A stretch of DNA of 64,000 nucleotides, taken from contig CP034993.1 in the NCBI GenBank assembly GCA_004026145.2, forward strand, positions 7,203,566 to 7,267,565, read 5' to 3'. Each line of letters opens with the position of its first letter. Position 1 is the stretch's first letter. Origin of the DNA: Takifugu bimaculatus (taxonomy: Eukaryota > Chordata > Actinopteri > Tetraodontiformes > Tetraodontidae). The notes under the pieces were generated by a model. The model searched no databases and was not told where the DNA came from. It saw nothing but the letters and a program-made list of their open reading frames with translations. Position numbers and translations under genes: made by a program. Of the stretch, positions 25,660 to 35,830 are shown in pieces.

Positions 25660-26287
25660 TTTTTCCTTCGGCAACTCATGTCAAATCCAGGTCCCTCAGA
25701 ACAAAATCTTAATAATTAACTGGCAAATTTTAACATGATTGCTTGTGACACACCTACTCTGTTAATTATTGCTTTGAGGCCATGTGCTAATGAAATTAAT
25801 GCGTTCGTTGCCTCAACAAATTATTATAACTCATACAAACAGCCCCCATTTGAAACCTTGCTGCAAAAACGAAAAACAGCAAACATGCAAAACATCATCA
25901 GCATTAAAAAAAAAGATAATAAAATGGTTGCCACGGCGAGTGGGTGAGGAGAGCTGCTCACCGAAAATCGGAATAGCTAAAGCCTTTTAATGTAATGTAA
26001 GGGTGATTGCAGTAATGCATTACAGAGCGATAGCTGAAGACCAAATGATTATCACGATTATCATTATAGTCATTATTGCTGATCTACATATACATTCCTC
26101 CCAGGTGGAATAATAAAAGGCTGGTAGTAGATATTACTGTATTATTACAGACATGCAAAGTTCAATATCAGTCAACACTGGAAAACAATCATTTTCTAAA
26201 TGGCACAGCTGCTGCTCACAATTCACTATTCTTAATACCGACCCTTATTTAGTCCGTTTGGTCACTCAGCAGGAAGCTTCTGAGACA

Positions 26288-26346
26288 AATACTACTACTA
26301 CTACTATTACTAGTACTACTACTACTACTACTACTACTACTACACA
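26288..26346 (+). repeat. (ACT)n trinucleotide microsatellite
   Basis: About nineteen ACT/TAC units with two interruptions (attact, agtact). They give a spurious poly-Thr reading on the plus strand. Confidence 0.95.
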
Positions 26347-27693
26347 TTAATAATTGATGGCACTGCCATTGGTACAGTGACAAAAGTGCAGTTAGAGATG
26401 CTGCAAAAAGAAACTGTCAGCTAAACTCTGTGAAATCTTTACCGATCAAAGAATAATCCCATTCGACTATATTTGTCTGTTTTATTATTGTTATCATTAT
26501 TAGAACTCTCATACAGGAGAGCAATGACAGGGTCAAGAATTAATTCAGGAAATAGGAGTCCATCTGCAAATATTGGGATGTATTTACTGTTTGAAACACA
26601 CAAAACATGAAAACATTTTTATCTGTCAAAATTTGGTGTTTTGAATGGTGAATTCCATCTTCTGTATTTAGGAGAATTATTTTATGCAGCAATGGGACTA
26701 GTGAGTTGAATTATGACAAAATATGTTACTGTTAACCTTTGTTTCATCCAGGCCTAATACTAGATTTATGGTTTTTTTGTTTTTTTTTAATTCAAATGAT
26801 GATTCTGCTGTGATTATAGGACAAGTTACCCATATACCTATACAGGTACAGACACAATGTGATTTTTTCTTCTATAATGCAGTGAACAGATGAGACCTCG
26901 GTTGCTCTAGGTGAAAAAATACTATCAAAGGAGACAGATGGACAGCTGTTCTGACTGTCTAAATGCTTTATTTACCTTTATCAGTACGTGAACACAGTTT
27001 CATGTTTAAAATATCTAAGACCCCGAAAGGTCGTTGTCAAAGTTACTGTGACATTTTCTTCCACAGTGGGGGCCCCTCACATACATACGCACAAGAGGAG
27101 ACAGCGAGGATCAGATTTTTGTCTCACCACTGTCGGCCAAACAATGAATAAAACACTAAGTATCCTGCTTCTGATGCTTTGACCCACAGCACGAGCATGA
27201 ATACATACACCACATCAACAGCTCACTTCCTAATCTGAGATGTTTAGTAATGTGACCACCTTATCCACCACGCAACCCCATCTGTGGTGACACATCCGCG
27301 CCACTGTTTCAAAACGAATAAACTCGCCAGCAGAAGACACAATCTGTTGATAGGAAATTTACATTAGGAATGTACCGGTGAGGCATGATTAATTCCTGCT
27401 CCCAAAATGAATACAGATTTTGTCATTACATGACTTGTATCCTTTTGCCAAATATTGTAATGTTTTCTCCCTCCTTTCCATAGCAAGTGTTCTGCTACAA
27501 TAACATGGCGTAGACGGCAGTGATGCTGACATACAGCACGAGTGCTGGTAAAGCAGTTCAATCACAGAGCAAAGCAAACCAAAGGACTGATTGCTCATTA
27601 GTATTATGGATCTGCTCTGGATAAATCCGTTATGCCAGAGGACCTAAAGTGTGTTTGTTTCCCCTCACACACGCAGACAGAGGATGTACTTAC

Positions 27694-27741
27694 TGTGGCT
27701 CTGCAGACAATGCATCGCAGTCTGTCTTCACTCCCACGTCC
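27694..27741 (-). CDS. Exon 3: closing C-x2-C pair of the RING-CH-like finger
   Basis: This 48-base exon has strong splice sites on the minus strand: acceptor gcttctttacag and donor CCACA followed by gtaagt. It starts in phase 0, as exon 2 requires, and has no stop. It encodes GRGSEDRLRCIVCRAT. The C-x2-C lies 16 residues after the last cysteine of exon 2, inside the 11-25 residue gap expected in RING-CH domains, so it supplies the last two zinc ligands. The agreement of phase, splice sites and ligand spacing over a 4.9-kb intron is the best evidence that the gene is real. It ends in phase 0 and continues into an exon not located with confidence. Confidence 0.77.
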
Positions 27742-28699
27742 CTGTAAAGAAGCAATTTGTACAACTGTATTAGGCCCTCAACTTAAAGGGGAAACATGAT
27801 AACAAAACATGTTTGGACGCATAGTAAAGAAAGGATTATTCCAGTTATTCCGAAAATATCATAGAGATGACGTCAAAAGTGTGGGCTGGTATGATGCAGC
27901 CATAGCAGCATCATCAATGGAGACCAGTGGAAATAGGACTGATCATCGGATCACCAATGTGTAAAGGAGGACCGAACCAAAGAGGGTTCCTAATGGGACC
28001 ATAGTAAACATGTGATTTAAGGGATTAAAATAACATCTATAGGAAATTGTGTTTGTAGGTTTTTTCCCTTGAATCAATAAAGTTTTGAATGATCTTCTCA
28101 CCCTTGTCTAGAGTAGATGTATTATGAAGATGATCAGCATAAAGAAGATGGTGGCAGTGCTAGGTAAAACAAACTCTTATTGTTCTATTTTCTAAAATAT
28201 CATTACTTTTATTATCTCTAGGATATAGATGTAAAGCTATACATCACGCACATACTTCATCTATTGGTTGGAATTGCTGATATTACCTGTCCAAGCTGTT
28301 AATAAAGAAAGACCGTGTAGACACAGCCAATACACTGGGAATATGCAGTGCAGTTTGAAATACATTCTGATAGATGTTAATGGAATATAATTATACAACA
28401 CTGCTATTAGGCCAATGTGATTTTGCAAAGAGGACCATTGCCCCTGGCACTGTGGCCTGATTGCTGTGAGAGTTGGCCTAATGAATGTAAACCAAGTCTG
28501 TTTTAGTGATGTGAATTATCAACCCATGAGAGAGAAAGTGAGGCAGGGTGAGACGGGGGAGGCTTAAACATCACTAGCAACTACAGGAAAATATAGACAG
28601 ACGCACTGTCAAACATTCGTTTAATAGAATTTATACGTATAAAAACAACTATCATTATACCATATGAAAACTCATTTGTTAGTATTTTCCGAGCCTTTA

Positions 28700-28925
28700 C
28701 TGCTAATGTCCATCCTCTAACTGCTGGAATCTAAACACCCTGGACACCACCATGTGACACATTCTCACCATGGAGCAATTTAAAGTCTCCAAATTAACTG
28801 GATGTGTAGGTCTGTGGGATAAAGGCAAAGGAAGAACATTCCATATTAACATTAAAAGGGCCCAGCAAGAATTGAACCCGGAACCTTCTTGCTACAAGTT
28901 CTAACCTTTGCACCTCACAATATCA
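28700..28925 (-). mobile_element. tRNA-SINE-like dispersed repeat relic
   Basis: On the minus strand the head reads 'agcaagaaggttccgggttc' followed by 'aattcttgctgggccc'. The word ggttcaattc resembles a pol III B box. Downstream come diverged 'ggactgtgggaggaag'-type and 'gagactttaaattgctcc' phrases. The order matches a widespread teleost repeat. It is too diverged to be active. Confidence 0.55.
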
Positions 28926-30000
28926 ATGTTAAATCAAGATATCTGGCCTCTGATCCCGCTGACCACCTTCAAATCAAAAGTCAAAAGTCATTTTCTTTTA
29001 TAATCTGTCCCTACCTAATGTATTTGTCAGTCTGCTTTGATTAATCTTAATGTGACCTTTATATGAGGTGACCTTGAGGCACCTATAAATAAAATGAATT
29101 AATATTGTTGTTAAATCTAGGTTGAATTTAAAATACCCACATTACTGTTCTTGTTTTAATTGGATTGTGTTACAAATGTTTTAAAGCAATTCATGTATAT
29201 GTATGTTATTCCCACTTATTTCGAAGACAACCTGAAACAAAATTTTCTATTCCAAAGCCAATGTATGCCAGAAGCTTTGATGGTCTGTAAAATCTGCAGC
29301 TGCTGTTGGTTTAGGCAATGAGAAACACCAGCCCACACACTCAGCTGGTGAGCTACGAGCCATAGAGTCCTCCCATGCCCTTGTACTTTGTGTTATGAGG
29401 GGCTTCACCCCTCCAGGAATGTGCTCCCTATAATGAGTGTCAGGGGTCAAAGTGTTGCTCTGCCTGGAGGCCGGGATCTCCTAGACACACTCAGTCACTG
29501 ACTCTGTCCCTATATTTAAATCCAGCCTAAGGACATGTTTTTCGAAAGGGCATCTCCTAACTAGTTCCTGGTTACTAATTAGTTTTGTGCCATGCTATTT
29601 GTCTTTGGGATCCTGGGGTGTGTGCATGTGCCTGTGTGGCTGCCCTCGTTGTAACTGATGATCATACAAATCTTCCTCTACCTCAACATGCAGAAAGGCT
29701 TATAAAATGGTCCAATATAAGTCACAATAAACAATTTAAAATGGTATCACAGCAACATCCATCCTAATGTTCTCATAAAATGTTTGAAAAACAAAGCTCT
29801 TTAATTACCTCCCATTAACTTATATTACATGACCTACATGTACACAGTATCAATCCCAGTTATGCTCATTGTGGGGATAAATAGATGTTTTTTTTTCTTT
29901 TTCCTAATCATGTCAGTTTTGAGAGGCAGGATTCTCTTACATGGACTGTTGGTCCCCGTACAACCAATTTGTTTCCAGTGAAATATTAAAATACTGACGA

Positions 30001-30009
30001 CCCCCCCCC

Positions 30010-30042
<33 letters not shown>
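30001..30042 (+). repeat. Poly-C followed by (CA)n
   Basis: Twelve C then about fifteen CA units. The minus-strand reading gives a spurious Cys/Val frame. Confidence 0.95.
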
Positions 30043-30048
<6 letters not shown>

Positions 30049-32606
30049 ATCAGATTCTTTCATCAGCCATAAAAAAGGCTCCTTTTAGGCAACCTACTAA
30101 TAAAAGTCAAAATATTGTGCTGTTTCCAACTCAAACAAAACTTGAGTTTGGAGACTAGCAATACATAAAGTGGCTACATTTTTATTATTATTTTTTTTTT
30201 AAAAAAGCAGATAAACTGTCTGGTAAACATTTATTAAAACCAGCCGACCCTGCTGTGGGTGAACTTCAGCAGAAATGTGGCATTTATTTCTTTTTTTCTG
30301 CAGCTGCTTTTAGTGGAGCTCCACTCTGTGTGTGTGTTACACAAATTAAATCATTATTGGATTACCTTTTCTGGCTTAATGAAATGTGGTTAAGAGGCAC
30401 TTTAGACATATGTGGATGACCTGCTTTCCAGAGATGGCCATCAAAGCAAAAGTGACAGGTCAATTGCTGATTTCTGTTCCGTAAATGGTAAAAGGCCTCC
30501 CTGTGCCGAGCACTCTGAAAGGTCACAGGCGCACTCTCTCCCTCACTCTGTCTGCTCCTCTTGCACACAAAAACTAAAGTAGTCTTGTGGCATCAGTGCA
30601 CACTCTAAACAGCTCCGTCCTACATGTGTGGAGCTTTGGCATCAATGTTGTACACAGTAACTATAGAATTGGAAGGTACACACTTAATAGAAGTGGCATG
30701 AGGTCGACTGTAGGCTTGGGTCTTCCACTTAAAAAGTTTCCATGGAGATCCAGCACATTAGATGATCAGACAGCAGATGTGAAGCCTACTATATTACATT
30801 AAGATAACATTTTTGCCCGTGACAAATAATGTGTTTGTGTACAGCCAAGTGATTTGAGTAAAGATGAACAGAGTTGGACTCTGCATGGATATAAAAGCAG
30901 AGAAAAACCATGCAGATAAAATCAAATATTGAACAGTCCAAAAGTGCATAAGTGGGAGCGATTAAATTAATTTTCGCTTTATCTGCTCTTTGGCTCTCTG
31001 GTCAAAGCATTACATGCTTCTGTGACTCTGGGTGAGTTGCAAGATAAAGATATCAAACATTAAATGCTTCAAAAATACGTAGAGATAACGGATTTGGGAT
31101 AACCAATTCTTATGGATTAAGCTCCAGCAGATACTTTACTTCCTTGAAGGAAGCTTACAGTAGTATACGTTTGTCAGTAAAATACTGCATCTGCACAACA
31201 GCATGCTCCCATGCCTTCAAAGGAGGAACAAAAAAACTCATATTCACAGGAAGTCTGCATAAAAACTTGCATCAAGGATTTGTAAAATCAGAATTACTGA
31301 CCTCAAACTTCAGAGTAAAACAATGGGAAAAGACTGACATTTCCTCCAGGGTGTTCCTAAAGGGAAACATCTCCCTTGTTAAGTACTCTTAATTCTTAAA
31401 CTTTACTCTTTTCCATCTCTCTACATGCACCACGTTGCCATTTCCAAAGTTGCTGCTCTGGCCAATATTACAAATTGTGAGAATATGCAAGTAACAAATG
31501 TGTTGTGCAATCATTTCATTGCTTTACTTGTGTGTCCCAAAGCTGGTATTTAGTTTTACTGCACATATATAGACAGGTTTGCACGAGGGCTGCAGCGCTA
31601 CAGGTTACTGCAGATGTCAGATGCAGCGTGTCTGACTTCATCCTCTGCCTGACAAGGAGATGAATATTAAAACTTTCCTGGGATTTTATTTTCCCTTTGC
31701 TGTGAAATGCCCATTCCAAATTAGCCGTTACTCCTGACCCACTTACCCTTGATTCAGTGCTTTTGGCAGACATCCATCACAAATAATGCAAGGCTAAACC
31801 AAGCTTTTTCATTTAATTGGCTGATCAGTTGTTCACATTAAAAACTAGCAGCACAGTGGGGTTATACACAGCATTTCATATCTGGCGTCTGGCTGAAGAT
31901 AAGGTGATCATTAGTAAATTACAATTTTTCAGGGAAACTATATGAAGCTGTTCCCAGAATATAAATTCCCTTTGACTTGATAAGCTACACATCATAAGCA
32001 ACAACCCTATCATGTAGCATATTACAAGATTAGTTTTTGTCTGAAGTGGCTTATTAATATGTGCTGCTCCCTGATATTCCCATGTCCAATAACCATTTGC
32101 TTTTTATTCAGCATTGCAGTTTTCTTTGGGAGGAACATTTCCAACAAATTTGTTGTTTTTTTTTTTACAATCCTCGCAGCAGTTGCAGCTGTCCTAGAAT
32201 TAATGGAGGAAGCATAATAAACATGCACCACAATAATCACCTTAACTGAGCAGAGAAAGAAATATAAGCACCATATACTTTCATGCTGAGAACAATGTGA
32301 AATTATCTTTCTTTGAGGTTCAGTGTAAAAATACATTTTAAGGGTTGTACTGGATGTTAATGAGATTTTCTGCAGTAGGTGTCAGCTGGATGATGGCCTA
32401 CTGCCAGTCCATAATGAGGCACTTCTGTTTGACTCTGTTTTATCATTGCTTGTAACCCTCATTAAAACTAATTAGTAGTTCTATGAAAAAGGTAGATCAT
32501 TATCTTGAGGCATCAGGTGATGTGTTGTCTCATTATGGAACAGAAAACACATTAACTCCAGCTCAAATTCAAAATGTCGATATTGCCAATGTGGAAAGTT
32601 TCTTAC

Positions 32607-32725
32607 CCTTTGGATCCATGTGGACAGACACACGTGATGGGCAAGTAAATTCTTGCAGTCACAGAATTTTCTCAGTGGGTCACTGGCTTGGAGTTCAACA
32701 TCTCTGCATATAAAACACTCTGTTT
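32607..32725 (-). CDS. Exon 2: first part of the RING-CH-like C4HC3 zinc finger
   Basis: This 119-base exon is flanked on the minus strand by a canonical acceptor (tttgtctgcag) and donor (CCAAAGG, then gtaaga). It starts in phase 1 and ends in phase 0. It encodes a zinc-finger core: a C-x2-C pair in ECFICRDVELQ, 14 residues, then FCDCKNLLAHHVCLSTWIQR with C-x-C, His and Cys ligands. The WI after the His-x2-Cys matches the conserved Trp of RING-CH (RINGv) domains, which recruit E2 enzymes in MARCH-type ubiquitin ligases. The Cys-to-His gap is x5, where MARCH domains usually have x7, so this is an atypical member. None of the familiar MARCH1-11 fingers, as I recall them, match. Real exon: confident. 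Family: fairly confident. Ligase activity: inferred. Confidence 0.78.
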
Positions 32726-35497
32726 CTGCAGACAAAGAGGAGCGAGATGATGAATGCTTGCTACTGATTCCACAGTGCATCATGAGCCAGATTCCCATGC
32801 AGGTTTAATACTATACTGTCTCCTGTGCCTTCCTTTTCTTCTTAAAACAATGTGCAGAGCAAGTCTGTAGTGCATCAAAACCGAGGGCCGGATAATGCTA
32901 ACAATGCTGGTGTCCCTATTTTCAGTGAGTTAATAAATGACTGACAAAGGAAGTCCATTTAGATTCTCCTTTCCTGCATATAAGATGTATGATAAGATTC
33001 CTTCTATAGCAGCAAAAAGCCATTTACAGAATGTTTCACATTTGTTATTTATTGTGTTAATCACGTTCTTTTTATTTTGAAATGTCAAAGAGGACCCCAT
33101 TTGCTTTGCAATCTATAGCAGCTGTTTTAGCAGGCAGGTAAAAGCATTCCTTATTGCAGAATTGTTCAGATAATGCTGGACATTAAAGTTGAAGAGTAAA
33201 CCATGCAAGCGTTGCCAGATGTGACGGTAGCCCCCAGGCCGCAATAGCCACAGGACCCATCCATCACAGCTTCTCCCTTTGTAAGCGCCTTTGATTCAAC
33301 CAGCAAACTTCACCAGAATCTTTATCGCTGGTGATTTTCGAAGCCAAATGCCGACAGTAGCCAGAAGCCAGTTTAGTTGTTTTCATCTCATAAACTTATT
33401 GGGTGTTAGCTGTCATCTGTGCTCTCACCTTCCTGGGCAATAAAGTGCAGCCTCAGAAGCCCCTGTCTCTTCTGCATCTCTTACTGAACAGCACAGCTTC
33501 AGGAGAAAATCCACCGTCACATTAAAAAGTCTTTTAATGAAAAGCCGGGCTCTTATTTTTTAAATTCAACGAGATTGTGGGTACGCAGATTCTACTACTT
33601 ATCGACCATCTATCAATATTGAGACAATCTTTAAATACGAGTAGCAGATCAACTTTTCTCACATAAAGACGTAGCGATGCGGTGACTGTTCCCTCCATTT
33701 CCTCTGGATGACAACAGCCACCTGACCCATATGAACCGAGACATTTTTCAGTGATCACAGTGTGTTCGAATTCATGTTTCATTCCTGTCTGGCTGCCAAA
33801 ATGTCAACTTTAGCCGGATTTTGTTCATTGACAGAATATCTTTATATATGTAGGAGACTTTATAATGAAGCCACAGAGAAGTGCCCATATCCAGCATGAC
33901 AGCCAGCTCCCAGGCAGTCAACAGCCTTACCGAAAATACTTCCAGTGTTACCGCGATGGCAGGTTAACCAATTATACCTCCAAGTCTTTTTAAGCATTGC
34001 ACCCAAAATCTGTGCGGCTGTGGGGATCATTATAGGGAGGCCAAGGGCGTTTATGGAGCTGAATAACAGATGCGCGGCTCACTGAGAAAACCCACTGCTG
34101 CTTTGTCAACATGTGTGTCAATTGTAGCCCCATCTGACTGATATGTAACTCGTGTAATTAAGTGCCACTGTTGTTCAGCACTGTTGCACTTGAAGGTGAG
34201 CAATGGGGTGCAGACAGAACTTCCTGTGCGCAGCAGCAGAAGCAGCAGCAGCAGCATTAGCGGCTCTGCGCTGTGATGTTGAAGGCTAAAGACATTCTCC
34301 ACGACCACTGAGAAGAATGTACTAACAAAACTCTGTCAAGTATCGCCTCTATTTCTGTAAGTGGCTCTGGTGGTGGGTCCATTTAGTTCCCTGCTGCACA
34401 GCGTTGCTCCCATGAATCATAAAAACGACAGAAGAGGCTACAGCAACGAAATTTGGTGGGTGACGCAACATAGACGTACGTCGTACGATAAACAAATGCC
34501 AGCTTCGGCTAATTTGATTGTCCGTTGCGTCGCTAACAACCTCATTAACTAAGGAATGATGGGAAATCAGCATGGTCTGGCCGAGAAACTGCCTGTGTGA
34601 CAGCCATCTGGCTACAATAGGGGGTGTGGTAGGGTGGGGGTTGGGGGACGGGTAAGCTAACACATCATTCATCCAAGCTCAAGACCAGGGCACAGAGAGA
34701 AGCAACAGAACGTGCATTTGGCTCTTATTTCTTAGCTCTTTTATTTGAATTTCAAGCATAAATAATCCAAGTGACAGAAGAGAGAGTAAAGAGCGAGCAG
34801 ACACTCATCCTGGTGTCTTTACATGAGCTCTTTCAGCTGCTCTGCGGGTGAGCTTTGGTTGTGTGTTTGATGATTTAATCATTTTAGAACTACGAGACAG
34901 ACCTCGCAGAAAATTAGTGGGAGGATGAGAATGGAAAGAGTGCGTTAGGGAGGGTAGAGGAATTTTAATTTGATGGGCCAGTTAGGCCTTGGCAAACGTA
35001 TGCGCTCTACTACATTCTGATATTCTGACTGTTATTTTGATGTGAGCCATGTTGTAGGTGGTTTCATACGCACATGTTTTTTTACTCACTTTTAAAAGTT
35101 ACTGAGTGATACAATTCTGATAAACGCCTTAAAATAATAGCTTTTAAATAACATTTAGGAAGAAGCCAATGTAACTGAAACAAACTGAGACTGGAAAGAA
35201 GCACAGTTGTTTCACATTCATTGTTTTCCTGGTTTCACTTGTGCAGCCTGGTTTCATTTAAATTATTTTTGGAAGCATTGAGTCACTTGATTTTATTCAC
35301 ATTACTCCATTTCTGCACTCGGAGACGCATTTTTTACTCATTCGATCATTTTAGAAACTCCTGCTAAAATATGGCCCATTTGCAACACTCAGGAAGAAAC
35401 GAAAGCATTATTGCTGTCTTGTTGGTAGAAAATAAACATGGCATGTGCACACAGTAGAAGTTGTGAAAAGTAACTTAGGAGTACATATAGTACATAC
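32726..35497 (-). other. Intron 1 of the RING-CH gene
   Basis: This 2.77-kb interval lies between exons 1 and 2. It holds a possible alternative first exon at 33429-33477 (see findings), a short CAG/CTG-rich tract near 34.24 kb, and a CpG cluster with the perfect palindrome gacgtacgtc at 34473-34482. No transposon was recognised. The open frames on both strands here, including a leucine-rich one made by the CTG tract, have no splice or domain support. Confidence 0.5.
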
Positions 35498-35555
35498 CCA
35501 TCAACAAACTTGTGCTTGACTGGGCTGGTGAAATCGGCTGGCTGTCACTGTCCAT
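35498..35555 (-). CDS. Exon 1 (coding part) of a RING-CH zinc-finger gene
   Basis: This is the first coding exon of the minus-strand split gene. It reads MDSDSQPISPAQSSTSLLM plus one base of codon 20. The start has A at -3 and G at +4, and an in-frame TAA lies about 36 bases upstream, so this is the first usable methionine. The exon ends at a good donor (TGATGG, then gtatgta), leaving phase 1. That matches the phase-1 start of exon 2, so the split codon reads E. The leader is Ser/Gln-rich and hydrophilic with no signal peptide, as expected for a cytosolic N-terminus before a zinc finger. The 5' UTR probably extends toward the NF-Y/CRE/ETS cluster near 35.8 kb. The peptide itself was not recognised. 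The assignment rests on phase, start context and promoter position. Confidence 0.6.
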
Positions 35556-35761
35556 ATTTTCCTTCAGTTCGCGGTTGACACACAGCTTTTACCAGTCAGT
35601 CCCAAGTATTTCCAGACCCCAGCAGTTTCCTGTTTACATTCCTGTTTCTTCTGTCTGGGTTTACCTGAAATCTTTGAAAATTTTGCAGGAGAAAAACAGA
35701 AGTTTGCTCATCTCCTGTACATTCTGCTTCTGCAGTCAGCTGATGTCTCTGGGCGTTTGTT

Positions 35762-35830
35762 TTTCAGGAAGTTTTGAAAAAGGGGCAACCAATCATTGGC
35801 GCACATCTGTTACGTCATAACAGGAAGTTT
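35762..35830 (-). promoter_or_regulatory. Candidate TATA-less promoter: NF-Y, CRE/ATF and paired ETS sites
   Basis: About 210-270 bases upstream of the exon 1 ATG there is a tight cluster of sites. Back-to-back CCAAT/ATTGG boxes lie at 35789-35799. TTACGTCA, a CRE/ATF half-palindrome, lies at 35810-35817. Two ETS words (caggaagt) flank them at about 35765 and 35821. NF-Y, ATF and ETS sites within 70 bases are typical of broadly expressed TATA-less vertebrate promoters. The position fits transcription leftward into exon 1. The sites are seen; promoter function is inferred. Confidence 0.45.

Larger units (their letters stand above)
23471..27693. other. Non-coding DNA 3' of exon 3
   Basis: Expected to be intron, or intron plus 3' exons, of the RING-CH gene. 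Minus-strand exon-like segments lie at 24510-24563 and 25837-25860. 25.27-25.56 kb is non-repetitive and GC-balanced, a plausible conserved element. Confidence 0.4.
27742..32606 (-). other. Intron 2 of the RING-CH gene
   Basis: This 4.87-kb interval lies between exons 2 and 3. It contains the SINE-like relic at 28.7-28.9 kb and a poly-C/(CA)n microsatellite at 30.0 kb; the rest is AT-rich and unassigned. A minus-strand frame near 31.55 kb reads CSKTKYQLW, which resembles the tail of a RINGv finger. It has C-x3-C spacing and no in-phase acceptor, so it is treated as chance. Confidence 0.5.

Noticed and set aside
26153..26350. Poly-Thr frame
   Set aside because: Translation of the (ACT)n microsatellite.
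31516..31600. Minus-strand CLYMCSKTKYQLW reading as the end of the zinc finger
   Set aside because: C-x3-C spacing, no phase-0 acceptor, and it precedes exon 3, which already supplies the C-x2-C pair.
34051..34308. Leucine-rich 'signal peptide' on the minus strand
   Set aside because: Produced by a CTG/CAG repeat; no suitable donor follows and no homology was recognised.
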